64,000 bases of DNA from Rubrobacter xylanophilus (GCF_007164525.1 NZ_AP019791.1:1723501-1787500); one strand, 5' to 3'. Positions 1 to 8,265 are shown, counted from the first letter of the stretch. The notes: generated by a model not told the origin, from the letters alone. A program made the numbers and translations.

Positions 1-156
1 ACCCGCTCCGCAAGGCGCTCGTCCCTATACTATCACCGGCACGGTAAGTGTCTACGCAAATTTTCCGCTGCGGGCAACGCGAGGAGCCGTTCTGGGGCAG
101 CAAAGGTGATGCATCGGATTTCTCTTGCCGGTCCGCTTCCGCGGATAAACGAAGAG

Positions 157-247
157 CGGAGAGGGAGGGATTCGAACCCTCGAGGCGGCTCTACACCGCC
201 TACGCGATTTCCAGTCGCGCTCCTTAGGCCAGCTCGGACACCTCTCC
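157..247 (-). tRNA. tRNA-Ser(GGA)
   Basis: Class II (long variable arm) tRNA read on the minus strand. The acceptor stem GGAGAGG/CCTCTCC pairs fully with discriminator G. The anticodon loop read on the minus strand is CTGGAAA, giving anticodon GGA. The T-arm contains GGTTCGAATCC, and a GC-rich extra arm lies between the anticodon and T stems as expected for serine. CCA is not encoded. Confidence 0.96.
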
Positions 248-299
248 GTACGGGGCTTGAGTTTATCAGATGTGCGGAGAACCGGTCAGGGAAGGATCT

Positions 300-626
300 C
301 TAGGTCTCGTCCCGCTCCAGCGGGAGGCCGGCCTCGACCCAGTCCTGCTTGCCGCCCTCGTAGTCGTAGACGTTCTCGTAGCCCATGGCCGCCAGCTCCC
401 GGGCGACCCGCGTGGAGGAGTGTCAGTTGAAGTTGGAGCAGTAGGCGACGATGAGGGCGTTCTTCTCCGGGGCGAGCCTCCGGACCTGCTCCATGCTCTC
501 GTAGCGGACGGCTCCGGGGAGATGCCCCTGCCGGTAAGAAGCCTCACCCAGCACCTCGAGCAGCAGCAGATCCTCTCCGCTCTCCATCTTCTCCCTGAGG
601 GTCTCCCTGTCCATGGTCTTGACCAT
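300..626 (-). CDS. Rhodanese-like sulfurtransferase with in-frame UGA at a Cys position (selenoprotein candidate or nonsense mutant)
   Basis: Single-domain rhodanese of 108 codons starting at ATG 626 after a GGAGGTG ribosome site. The reading frame contains TGA at 423-425 (codon 68) but rhodanese homology continues without shift to TAG at 300: downstream residues read HSSTRVARELAAMGYENV and then a DYEGGKQDW motif. The catalytic loop is YCSNFN followed by the UGA; from memory of the family, homologues often have Cys at this second position (CxxxxC). Reading UGA as selenocysteine would give a 108-residue protein, whereas terminating gives a 67-residue fragment that lacks the C-terminal half. 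A short GC hairpin follows the UGA. A sequencing error or real nonsense mutation (TGC to TGA) remains possible. Confidence 0.7.
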
Positions 627-754
627 CTCCCACCTCCAAAAGATCAAAACCCGTACGAATACAAGTCTATATCGTCCGGCGGGCGGGTTCCGGAGAGCCC
701 TTTCTCACCCTGCTTCGGACGGGCCGCCCCTCTGGTATCCTGCCCTTCTGGCGC

Positions 755-1837
755 ATGGGAGAGACGAGGGATATAACCCGGCTGCCGGAGCTCCTGCGGG
801 AGCTGCCGCCCGGAGAGCGGGCGCTCGCCGGGCGCATCTTCGAGGTCTCCGGTGCCACGGGCCGGCTGGTCCCACCAGAGACGATGCATCCCTGGATAGA
901 ATCGTCCTTCGGGTCGGTGGAGGCAGTGCGCGAGCAGCGGATAGTCCGGGTGACGAACCGCTTTACCCTCGAGGGCACGCTCTTCAACTCCCTGCGGGCC
1001 TCCCGGCCGCTGGACGCGAGGACGGAGACGGACCTCGAGGAGGAGATAGCCGCGACCGAGGGGGATCCCTTCTGCCGTCCCGAGGAGGGCACCCCGGAGA
1101 ACGTCTTCGGCCGGGTCCGCGGCCGGTACGCCACGACCGTGGCCAACATCGCCATGTACGACGCCTATCACGGCGTGATCGTCTTCGACGATCACGACCC
1201 GCTCCACCTGACCCCCGAGAAAGTCTCCGACTACGTCGAGGTGGGGCTGGCGTGGCACCGCCGGGTCCTCGAGACCGATCCGGAGTACCGCTACCTCTTC
1301 CTGATGTGGAACTGCCTGTGGCGCGCTGGGGGCTCGATCATCCACGGTCATGCCCAGGCGGTGGCCACCCGTGGCCCTCACTACCCGAAGGTCGAGCGGC
1401 TCAGGAGGGCGGCCGCGGTCTACCGCGCGGAGCATGGCTCGGACTACTTCGAAGACCTCCTCCGCATCCACGAGTCCCTGGGGCTCTCGGTGCCCGCGAG
1501 CGGAGAGGCGGCGGCCTTCGCCAGCCTCACCCCGATCAAGGAGAAGGAGCTGGTGGTGATCGGTGCCTCTCCGGAGGATGAGGCCCTGAAGCACTCGGTG
1601 GGCGGGCTCCTGGAGCGGTTCGTCCGCAGGCTCGGGGTCGCCTCGTTCAACGTCGCCTTCTGCCTGCCCCCGGCCGGTCCCGCACCGGAGGACTGGAGCG
1701 GCTTCCCGGCGGTGGTCCGGATCGTGGACCGCGGCGATCCCGCCAGCCGCACCTCGGACATCGGGGCGATGGAGCTCTACGCAGCCCCGGTGGTGGCCTC
1801 GGACCCGTTCCGGGTGGCCGAGGCGCTGCGCGGCTAG
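755..1837 (+). CDS. GalT-like HIT-superfamily nucleotidyltransferase
   Basis: A 360-residue protein resembling galactose-1-phosphate uridylyltransferase: long central segment with N-terminal PWIESSFGS/NRFTLEG stretches and the HIT active-site motif HGHAQ at residues 197-201, in which the second His would carry the nucleotidyl intermediate. The length fits the GalT family (about 330-370). Substrate cannot be assigned: no other Leloir gene is adjacent and GalT-like proteins include ADP-sugar phosphorylases. The gene stands alone and its stop shares the CTAG tetramer with the convergent DUF192 gene. Confidence 0.75.
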   Translation: MGETRDITRLPELLRELPPGERALAGRIFEVSGATGRLVPPETMHPWIESSFGSVEAVREQRIVRVTNRFTLEGTLFNSLRASRPLDARTETDLEEEIAATEGDPFCRPEEGTPENVFGRVRGRYATTVANIAMYDAYHGVIVFDDHDPLHLTPEKVSDYVEVGLAWHRRVLETDPEYRYLFLMWNCLWRAGGSIIHGHAQAVATRGPHYPKVERLRRAAAVYRAEHGSDYFEDLLRIHESLGLSVPASGEAAAFASLTPIKEKELVVIGASPEDEALKHSVGGLLERFVRRLGVASFNVAFCLPPAGPAPEDWSGFPAVVRIVDRGDPASRTSDIGAMELYAAPVVASDPFRVAEALRG

Positions 1838-2301
1838 GGCAGCTCCACCGTGTCCCCCACCTCCACCCCGCGCTCCTCGAAGAACCCCCGGTTCACCTCC
1901 AGCGCGTACCGCGCGGGCCTCGCGGAGACGTAGTGCGGGGGGTCGTCGTCGAGGGGCTTCATGTTCTGGATGTCCACGATGCGCCCCTCCGAGTCGATGT
2001 AGGCGATGGAGAGCGGGATGAGGGTGTCCTTCATCCAGAACGAGAGCCTCTGCTCCCGGTCGAAGACGAAGAGCATCCCCCGGTTCTCGCCGAGAGCGGT
2101 GCGGTGCATGAGGCCCCGCCGCTGCTCGGCGGGCTCGTCGGCTATCTCCACCCGGATCCTCACGTCCCCTCCGTCCGCGTGGATGGTGAGCGTCCGCGGC
2201 CCGACTCCGCCTCCGGGGGCGGAGCCACCATCGGGCACCTCTCCGCAGCCGGAGAGCGCCACAAGGAGCAGCAGCATCCCGAGAACCGCCGGGCACCTCA
2301 C
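1834..2301 (-). CDS. DUF192 family lipoprotein
   Basis: A 155-residue secreted protein. Residues 1-18 form a lipoprotein signal ending in lipobox LSGC (Cys19), so it should be membrane-anchored outside the cytoplasm. The rest is the DUF192 (COG1430) fold, recognisable from the RRGLMHRTAL and FWMKDTLIPLSIAYID stretches and the C-terminal YALEVNRGFFEERGVEVGD. The family has no firm function. The GTG start overlaps the stop of the upstream alaX gene (GTGA), so it is the last gene of a PHP-alaX-DUF192 operon. Confidence 0.85.
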   Translation of the reverse strand: MRCPAVLGMLLLLVALSGCGEVPDGGSAPGGGVGPRTLTIHADGGDVRIRVEIADEPAEQRRGLMHRTALGENRGMLFVFDREQRLSFWMKDTLIPLSIAYIDSEGRIVDIQNMKPLDDDPPHYVSARPARYALEVNRGFFEERGVEVGDTVELP

Positions 2302-3008
2302 CGCAGGACGAACTCGATACGCTTGTTCTGGCGGCCCTTGCTCTTGTGGCTCGTGACCTCCATCTCCCCCACCTCACGGGTGTTGGCGACGTGGGTCCCG
2401 CCGTCGGCCTGCGAGTCTATGCCCTCGATCTCGACGACGCGCACCATCCGCACCCGCTCGGGGACCAGGTTGACTTGGGTGCGGATGAGGTCCGGGTTCT
2501 CGAGCGCCTCCTTCCGGGGCAGCTCGTAGACCCTCACCGGGCGCTCTTCGGCGAGCGCCGCGTTGGTGAGCCGCTCTATCTCGCCCACCACCTCCGAAGT
2601 CCACTCCCCGGGGAACGAGAAGTCCATCCTCGCGTGGTCGGAGCGCATCTGACCGCCCGTCACGCGCGCGCCGAAGCGCCGCCAGATCACGCCGGAGAGC
2701 ACGTGCAGCGCCGTGTGGTAGCGCATGTGGGCGTAGCGCCGCTCCCAATCCAGCTTGCCCCTGATCTCCCGCACCGTCTCCGGGATGACGTGGTCGAGGA
2801 CGTGGACGATGTGGCCACCCTCCCGCCGGACGTCCACCACCTCCGCGCGCACCGGCCCCACGCCGAGGGAGCCCCTGTCCGGAGGCTGCCCCCCGCCCCC
2901 GGGGTAGAAGGCGGTGCGGTCGAGGATCACCTCCCGCCCGTCGAGCTGGACGACGCGCGCCTCAAACTCGCGCAGGTAGGAGTCCTTCAGGAACAACTCC
3001 TCCGTCAC
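2298..3008 (-). CDS. alaX: Alanyl-tRNA editing protein (AlaX type)
   Basis: A 236-residue stand-alone homologue of the AlaRS editing domain, expected to hydrolyse Ser/Gly mischarged onto tRNA-Ala. It has the N-terminal AlaX-M-like beta domain (PGGGGQPPDRG), the zinc motif HTALH at residues 98-102 and GGTHV at 203-207. The residue before GGTHV is Asp rather than the Cys that usually completes the zinc site (CGGTHV); I recall this variant in some family members, so activity is probably kept. The GTG start overlaps the PHP-gene stop by GTGA. Confidence 0.88.
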   Translation of the reverse strand: MTEELFLKDSYLREFEARVVQLDGREVILDRTAFYPGGGGQPPDRGSLGVGPVRAEVVDVRREGGHIVHVLDHVIPETVREIRGKLDWERRYAHMRYHTALHVLSGVIWRRFGARVTGGQMRSDHARMDFSFPGEWTSEVVGEIERLTNAALAEERPVRVYELPRKEALENPDLIRTQVNLVPERVRMVRVVEIEGIDSQADGGTHVANTREVGEMEVTSHKSKGRQNKRIEFVLR

Positions 3009-3760
3009 AGCGGCAGGCTCCCCCGCTCCCCGTTCCTGAAGGTCACCACCTCCCGGTAGCCCACCTCACGCACCAGCCTCAGGCTCTCGTCGTAGCCGGC
3101 CCCCACCTGCTCAGGGGCGTGGGCGTCGGAGGAGAGGATTATCGGGACGCCGCGCTCGAAGAACATCTCCAGGAAGGCGCGGGAGGGGTAGATCTCCCCG
3201 ACGGGCTTGCGCAGCCCGGCGGAGTTCACGTCCACCACCACCCCTGCCTCGGCGATCGCCTCGGCCGTCTCCTCCAGCATGGGCGTCACGTCCCGCTCAG
3301 GGAAGCGGCGGAAGATCTTGATGAGGTCAGGGTGCCCGATCACGTCGAAGAGCCCCGAGCGGGCCGCCGCCCGCACGCCCGTGAAGTAGGCATCGTACAG
3401 CTCGTAGGTGTCCCGCCCGTAGATGCCGGCGGCGGGGTCTATGTCTATCTCCTCGCCGTCCACCCGGTGGACGCTCCCGATGACGTAGTCGTAGGGCAGC
3501 GCGGTGGCCACCCGCTCCATCGCCGCCTCATTGCCCGGCACGTAGTCTATCTCTATGCCGAGCCGCAGCTCCACGCCCTTCGACCGCTCCCGAGCCTCCT
3601 GGAAGGCGGCCAGGTCGACCTTCTCCAGGTAGCGGTCGTGCTCCGTGATCCCGAGCTCTCTGATGCCCCTCTCCTCGGCCACCCGGCAGTACTTCAGGAT
3701 GTTCTCCACCGTCATGGGCCGGTCGTCGTGAGCCACGACGTGCAGGTGGTAGTCGATCAA
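3005..3760 (-). CDS. PHP-domain phosphatase, HisK-type histidinol-phosphatase family
   Basis: A 251-residue PHP phosphoesterase. Metal-binding motifs are visible in order: DYHLH (residues 3-7), ITEHD near residue 40, GIEIDY, GSVHRV, FDVIGHPDLIK and ILSSDAHAPEQVG. The order and length match HisK-type histidinol-phosphate phosphatase, but no other his gene lies in the window, so the physiological substrate is uncertain. The TTG start is supported by an upstream GGGAGG ribosome site. It is the first gene of the operon with alaX and the DUF192 lipoprotein. Confidence 0.8.
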   Translation of the reverse strand: MIDYHLHVVAHDDRPMTVENILKYCRVAEERGIRELGITEHDRYLEKVDLAAFQEARERSKGVELRLGIEIDYVPGNEAAMERVATALPYDYVIGSVHRVDGEEIDIDPAAGIYGRDTYELYDAYFTGVRAAARSGLFDVIGHPDLIKIFRRFPERDVTPMLEETAEAIAEAGVVVDVNSAGLRKPVGEIYPSRAFLEMFFERGVPIILSSDAHAPEQVGAGYDESLRLVREVGYREVVTFRNGERGSLPL

Positions 3761-3821
3761 GCGGCCTCCCGATGCTCCTTGCGTCCGGCAGCCACTTAAT
3801 CATATAAGATGTCCGGGCGGA

Positions 3822-4679
3822 TTATCTCGTCGGCCGTCCCTGCCACCGGGCGATGACCCCGTACATCAAGGGGAGGCCGGGCACCCCTTCGGGAGGCGCG
3901 AGACGCCCGCCGCCGACCTCCCTCAACCCGGGCAGCTTCCGCTCCCCGTTGACGTACGGGTACTCACGGAGCTCCAGGATCTGCAACCCGGCCCCAGACA
4001 GAGCGGTGATCACCTCCCCGAGCCCCCAGCGGTACAGGTGGCAGGGATGGGGGTTCCTGAAGCCGCGCACCCCGGGCGAATAGCCGCCCGGGGCGAGACC
4101 CTCCCCGGACTCGCCGACGTAGTCCCCGACGCCCTCCTCCAGCCTCACCCGCTCTCCGCCCGAGGGGTAGGCCCGACGGAGCCTCCAGCCGCCGTCGAGC
4201 ATGTCGGCCAAAGGGTGGAACTCCACCATCACGAAACGCCCTCCCCCAGCGAGCACCCCCGCCACCCCGCGCGCCCAGAGATCCAGGTCGCGCAGCCAGC
4301 ACACCACCCCGTAGGAGCAGAAGACCACGTCGAACCTCTCCCGGACCGCCCCGAGCCACCCGCAGACCTCGGAGCGGACGAAACGGGCCTGCAGGCCGGT
4401 CTTCCGGGAGAGCTCCCGGGCCAGTTCGATCGCCCGGTCGCTCATGTCCACCCCGGTAGCCCGGGCCCCGAGGTTGACCAGGCTCAAGGTGTCGCCCCCG
4501 GCGCTGCACATCAGGTGGGCGACCCTCAAGCCCCGCAGATCCCCGAGCAGCTCCCGCTCCTCGGGGAAGAGGGTCACGCCCCCGCTCCGGAGAAAGCCGG
4601 CGAGGGCGCGGCGGTGGCTCGCATGGGCCTCCGCCGCCGCGTTCCAGGAGCGGCGGTTCTGCTCCAAGATCTCATCCAC
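3822..4679 (-). CDS. Class I SAM-dependent methyltransferase
   Basis: A 285-residue Rossmann methyltransferase: motif I HLMCSAGGDTLSLVNLGA followed by GVDMSDRAIELAREL binds SAM, and VVFCSYGVVCWLRDLD is motif IV. The C-terminal half (GGYSPGVRGFRNPHPCHLYRW, then a YPYVNGE stretch) resembles small-molecule methyltransferases. The frame is open further upstream, but the GTG at 4679 is chosen because it overlaps the stop of the glycosyltransferase gene in GTGGATGA. It is the last gene of the pterin-type operon, so a glycosylated pterin or its precursor is a possible methyl acceptor (inference). Confidence 0.82.
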   Translation of the reverse strand: MDEILEQNRRSWNAAAEAHASHRRALAGFLRSGGVTLFPEERELLGDLRGLRVAHLMCSAGGDTLSLVNLGARATGVDMSDRAIELARELSRKTGLQARFVRSEVCGWLGAVRERFDVVFCSYGVVCWLRDLDLWARGVAGVLAGGGRFVMVEFHPLADMLDGGWRLRRAYPSGGERVRLEEGVGDYVGESGEGLAPGGYSPGVRGFRNPHPCHLYRWGLGEVITALSGAGLQILELREYPYVNGERKLPGLREVGGGRLAPPEGVPGLPLMYGVIARWQGRPTR

Positions 4680-5694
4680 CGCCCGCAGCCTCCCGCAGCA
4701 CCCGGACGAACCCGTCCACGGCATCTCTCCAGGAGGGCAGCTCCCGGGCCCGCCGCCGGGCGGCCCGGGACATGCGGTGCCTGAGGCCGGCGTCCCGAAC
4801 CAGTACGCGGAGGGCCTCCCGGGCGCCGTCCACGTCCCCGGGCTCCACCAGCACGCCCGCTCCGCCGACGATTTCCGGCACGGGCCCCACCCGACAACCG
4901 ACCACCGGAAGCCCCCAGCAGAGGGCCTCGGCGTAGGCCATCCCGTATCCCTCGTAGCGGGAGAGGAGCGCGAAGACGTCCGATCCGGCATAGGCCCGCC
5001 GGAGGACCGCGTCGCTCACCTCTCCGGCCACCCGGATCGAGCCGTCCCGGTCCACCAACCGCCGCACCGCGGCGGCATACCCCGCGTCTGCTCCGGTCTC
5101 CCCCACGAGCACCAGCCGCGCACCCTCAGCTCCCAGCCCGCGCCAGGCCCCGACGAGCTCCAGGATGCCCTTGCGCGGGATCCACTGCCCCACACACAAC
5201 ACCTGAACCGGTCCCCCGCTCTCCGGCGTCTTTTCCGGAGAGAGCCGGTCGCGGCCGGGCGGGACAACCCGAATCCTCCCGGAGGGAACCCCGCGCCGGA
5301 GGAGGATCTCTCGCACGTCACTGCTCACCGCGACGAAGAGGTCCGCGCCGAGCAGGAGGCTCCTCTCGAAGTACTCCTCCCCCGGACCGCCGGAGCCCGC
5401 GACGGAGGGTAGCTCGTGGACCAGGACCACCACCGGCCGCCTCCACCGGTCGAGATGCGGCCCGCAGATCCGCCGGGCGAGGGCGTCCACCACGACCACG
5501 TCGACCCCGGAGACGTCGAAGGAGCGCCCGAAATCCCCGGCCTCCGCGTCCTGCTCCTCGGGCGAAGCGCCGCAGGGCGAGACGTAGCGAACCTCGAAAC
5601 CCGCCGCCCGCAGGCCGGAGACGACGATCCCGTTGTACAGGTGTCCCCCCGTACGGCGCTCCGGGTCTCCCACGGTGACGAACGCGACCCGCAA
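4672..5694 (-). CDS. GT4-family glycosyltransferase
   Basis: A 340-residue GT-B fold enzyme. The N-terminal domain starts MRVAFVTVGDPERRTGGHLYN and the C-terminal donor domain has VLCVGQWIPRKGILEL and the EX7E motif in SRYEGYGMAYAEALCWGLPVVG, typical of GT4 enzymes using NDP-sugars. No membrane segment, so likely cytosolic. The TTG start lies 3 nt after the stop of the PTPS-like gene. Position between a pterin-binding protein and a methyltransferase suggests that it glycosylates a small molecule rather than a polysaccharide (inference). Confidence 0.85.
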   Translation of the reverse strand: MRVAFVTVGDPERRTGGHLYNGIVVSGLRAAGFEVRYVSPCGASPEEQDAEAGDFGRSFDVSGVDVVVVDALARRICGPHLDRWRRPVVVLVHELPSVAGSGGPGEEYFERSLLLGADLFVAVSSDVREILLRRGVPSGRIRVVPPGRDRLSPEKTPESGGPVQVLCVGQWIPRKGILELVGAWRGLGAEGARLVLVGETGADAGYAAAVRRLVDRDGSIRVAGEVSDAVLRRAYAGSDVFALLSRYEGYGMAYAEALCWGLPVVGCRVGPVPEIVGGAGVLVEPGDVDGAREALRVLVRDAGLRHRMSRAARRRARELPSWRDAVDGFVRVLREAAGGG

Positions 5695-5697
5695 GCC

Positions 5698-6075
5698 CTA
5701 CTCCAGCGCCCCCTCGCAGGCGGCGTAGACGTCGGGGTTCTCCCAGATCCGGACGGTCAGCGAGGAAAGCCCCCGGCCCCTGAGGCCCGGCGCGAGGCTC
5801 TCCCAGCAGTGGGAAGCCACGACCTCCGCCGTGGTGTTCGCTCCCGAGAGCCCCGGAACCTCGTCCAGGTTTCGGTAATGCAGCGAGGCGGCGATCCCGT
5901 CCACCGCCTCCTGCAGCGCCCCGATGTCGTAGAGCGTGCCGTCCTCCCTCAGGCGCTCCCCCCGGACTACTACCTCCAGCCGGTAGGTGTGCCCGTGCAG
6001 GCGGCTGGCCGGGCCGAAGTCCCCCACGAGCCGGTGGGCCGCCTCGAAGCTCGTGGCCACGCATACCTCGTACAT
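5698..6075 (-). CDS. PTPS/QueD-family pterin-binding protein with altered catalytic residues
   Basis: A 125-residue T-fold protein of the 6-pyruvoyl-tetrahydropterin synthase/6-carboxytetrahydropterin synthase family. The three zinc His are present (His14 in AAHRL, His27 and His29 in LHGHTY) and so is the pterin-anchoring Glu (Glu112 in VRIWE). Aligned by eye with E. coli QueD, the catalytic Cys is Ala23, and the Asp-His pair of LDHHYLN is His66-Tyr67. It should bind a pterin but is unlikely to run the standard PTPS or QueD reaction. Start ATG 6075 follows GGAGG; the gene sits 8 nt after the dehydrogenase gene. Confidence 0.85.
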   Translation of the reverse strand: MYEVCVATSFEAAHRLVGDFGPASRLHGHTYRLEVVVRGERLREDGTLYDIGALQEAVDGIAASLHYRNLDEVPGLSGANTTAEVVASHCWESLAPGLRGRGLSSLTVRIWENPDVYAACEGALE

Positions 6076-6083
6076 CTCTACGC

Positions 6084-7097
6084 TCAGCCTCCTCCCTGAG
6101 GGTAGGTAAGGATCACCTGCAGCACCTCTGACGGAACCTCGTCCACGAGCCGGTAGGCTTCGGGGGCCCGCTCGAAGGGTATCCGGTGGGTCACCATCTC
6201 CTCCAGCGGCAGGCGCCGGAGCAGGTCGAGGACCACCCGCCTGCGCCTCTCCCTGTCCCAGCGGGCCGAGAGCTCGGGGGCGATGCCGCCCACCTGAGAG
6301 GAGCGGATGCGCACCCGGCCCCGGTGAAAGCGTCCCCCGAGGTCCAGCGTCACGGGCTTGGTCCCGTACCAGGAGGCGACGACCACGGTCCCCTCCCGGC
6401 GGACGCACCCGAGAGCCTCCGGGAGCGCCGCCGCCGAGCCGCTGGCCTCCACGACCACGTCGGCCCCTCTCCCCGCGACCGCCTCCCCCACGGCACCGGG
6501 CTCCACGGCCGCCGAAGCCCCGAAACGCAGAGCGAGCTCCCGGCGCCGCTCCAGCGGGTCCACCGCAAGCAGCGACCCCACCCCGCAGAGCCCGAGCAGC
6601 CGGAGGATCAGCAGCCCTACCACGCCGCAGCCGAAGACGACGACGTCCTCCCCGAGCCGGGGGGCGGCGTCGTGGACGACGCCGAGCGCGGTCTCCAGGT
6701 TGGCGAAGAAGGTCCCCCGCTCGGGGGGGATCCCGTCGGGAAGCCGTACCGCGAGGTGTGCCGGGACGGTGAAGCGGTCCTGGTGGGGATGGTGGACGAA
6801 GACGGTGTCGCCGGGAGAGAGCTCCCGCACCCGCTCTCCGGCCCGCTCCACGCGGCCCGAGGCGGCGTACCCGTACTTCACGGGCAGGGCGTAGCTTCCG
6901 GAGAGGGTCGGGAGGTCCAGCGGGAGGTCGGCCGGGGCCTCGCCGCGGTAGACGAGCATCTCGGTGCCGGGGCTTATGGCGGAGGCCACGGTCCTGACCG
7001 TGATCTCCTCCGGACCGGGCGGATCGAGCCTCTCGTACCGGAGCTCGGCCCGGCGGGGCGCGGGGAACCACACGGCGCGGGCCTCAGGCGGGATCAT
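6084..7097 (-). CDS. MDR-superfamily dehydrogenase (zinc alcohol dehydrogenase-like)
   Basis: A 337-residue medium-chain dehydrogenase/reductase. GroES-like N-domain (residues about 1-140) with GYAASGRVERAGERVRELSPGDTVF, then a Rossmann domain with VVVFGCGVVGLLILRLL. The usual CxxCxxC structural zinc cluster and the standard GHE motif are absent, so it may be non-zinc or use another metal site. It lies between the RibD-type gene (overlap of 14 nt) and the PTPS-like gene, and could reduce or oxidise a pterin side chain (inference). Confidence 0.8.
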   Translation of the reverse strand: MIPPEARAVWFPAPRRAELRYERLDPPGPEEITVRTVASAISPGTEMLVYRGEAPADLPLDLPTLSGSYALPVKYGYAASGRVERAGERVRELSPGDTVFVHHPHQDRFTVPAHLAVRLPDGIPPERGTFFANLETALGVVHDAAPRLGEDVVVFGCGVVGLLILRLLGLCGVGSLLAVDPLERRRELALRFGASAAVEPGAVGEAVAGRGADVVVEASGSAAALPEALGCVRREGTVVVASWYGTKPVTLDLGGRFHRGRVRIRSSQVGGIAPELSARWDRERRRRVVLDLLRRLPLEEMVTHRIPFERAPEAYRLVDEVPSEVLQVILTYPQGGG

Positions 7098-7773
7098 CGG
7101 GGTAGTAGATCTCGCCCTCCACCAGGATGTCCGTCCCGCAGACGGTGACCGAGGGCTCCTCCAGAAGCAGAGCTCCGCCGAGGTCGTGGATCCCGAGCTC
7201 GCCCACCGCCTCTATCCCGCACCCCAGCAGCTTGGGGGCGACGCAGACCGCCAGCCGGTCCGCGAGGTGCTCGCGCAGGAAAGAGGTGATGAGGGCGGCC
7301 CCACCCTCGACCATCACCGAGCGGATCCCCCGCTCCCGGAGGGCGACGAGCAGCGCCCGCAGGTCCACCCTTCCCTCCGCGTTCTCCGGAAGCCTGAGGA
7401 CGTGGGCTCCGAGCCGCTCGGCCCGGGCGCGCCTCTCCCGCGGCGCCCGACCCGTCACCGCCAGAACCGTGCGCCCGGCCGCGCCGTCGGAGAGCACCGC
7501 CGCCGAGGGCGGGGTTCTGAGGGTACTGTCCACGACCACCCGCAAAGGGTTCTTACCGGGAGCGAGCCTCACCGTCAGCCGCGGGTCGTCCCTGCAGACG
7601 GTGCCGACCCCCACCATCACCGCGTCGTGGCGGGCCCGCAGCTCGTGGGCGCGGACGAGAGAGCTCTTGCAGCTGATCCACTGCGAGCTTCCGGTGGCGG
7701 TCGCCAGCCGGCCGTCGAGGGTCTGGGCGTAGCTGAGGGTCACCGTCGGCAGGCGGTTCGGCTCCTCTCCCAT
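7084..7773 (-). CDS. RibD C-terminal/dihydrofolate-reductase-like reductase
   Basis: A 229-residue protein consisting only of the RibD reductase domain: TLSYAQTLDGRLATATGSSQWIS, then MVGVGTVCRDDPRLTVRL, VVVDSTLRTP and the C-terminal MVEGGAALITSFL. The deaminase domain of bifunctional RibD is missing. Such enzymes reduce ribose side chains or pterin/pyrimidine rings with NADPH. I chose ATG 7773 because homology begins just after it; no clear ribosome site precedes it. It is the first gene of the five-gene operon and is divergent from folB, 72 bp away. Confidence 0.82.
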   Translation of the reverse strand: MGEEPNRLPTVTLSYAQTLDGRLATATGSSQWISCKSSLVRAHELRARHDAVMVGVGTVCRDDPRLTVRLAPGKNPLRVVVDSTLRTPPSAAVLSDGAAGRTVLAVTGRAPRERRARAERLGAHVLRLPENAEGRVDLRALLVALRERGIRSVMVEGGAALITSFLREHLADRLAVCVAPKLLGCGIEAVGELGIHDLGGALLLEEPSVTVCGTDILVEGEIYYPDDPA

Positions 7774-7845
7774 GTGCGTTCTTATCAGCTTACAGGGCCG
7801 GGGGATTCCGGGCAAAGATTATTACGCGGACGTATACTGGATTGG

Positions 7846-8226
7846 ATGAACCGGAACACAGAAGAAGACAGGATCCTCCTCGAGGGGATGACCTTCTTCG
7901 GTCGCCACGGCACCCTGCGGGCCGAACGAGAGCTGGGACAGCCCTTCGTGGTCGACGTGGAGCTGAGGCTGGACCTGCGCCCCGCCGGGCTCTCGGACGA
8001 CCTCTCCAAGACCGTGGACTACTCCGAGGTACACCGGCTGGCCCGGCGGATCGTGGAGGGGGAGCCGGTGAACCTCACCGAGACGGTGGCGGAGAGGATC
8101 GCCGCGAAGGTTCTGGAGGAGCACCCCGCGGTGGAGGCGGTGCGGGTGAAGGTGAGCAAACCGCACGTCCGACTGGAGGGTACGGTGCTCGCCGGCTCGG
8201 CGGTGGAGATCGTACGCCGCCGGTAG
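7846..8226 (+). CDS. folB: Dihydroneopterin aldolase
   Basis: A 126-residue FolB: ILLEGMTFFGRHGTLRAERELGQPFVVDVEL at the N terminus, KTVDYSEV in the middle and the C-terminal VKVSKPHVRLEGTV, all typical of dihydroneopterin aldolase/epimerase, which cuts 7,8-dihydroneopterin to 6-hydroxymethyl-dihydropterin. No ribosome site; TATACT at 7833-7838 ends 7 nt before the ATG, suggesting a leaderless mRNA. Its divergent pairing with a pterin-type operon, away from other folate genes, is notable. Confidence 0.92.
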   Translation: MNRNTEEDRILLEGMTFFGRHGTLRAERELGQPFVVDVELRLDLRPAGLSDDLSKTVDYSEVHRLARRIVEGEPVNLTETVAERIAAKVLEEHPAVEAVRVKVSKPHVRLEGTVLAGSAVEIVRRR

Positions 8227-8265
8227 GCGAACCGCCCCCGCTCCGGCCGCGTATACAGGGATACC

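Noticed and set aside
4680-4991. Longer start for the methyltransferase
   Set aside because: The extra residues are an out-of-frame reading of the glycosyltransferase gene; the GTGGATGA overlap gives a normal start.
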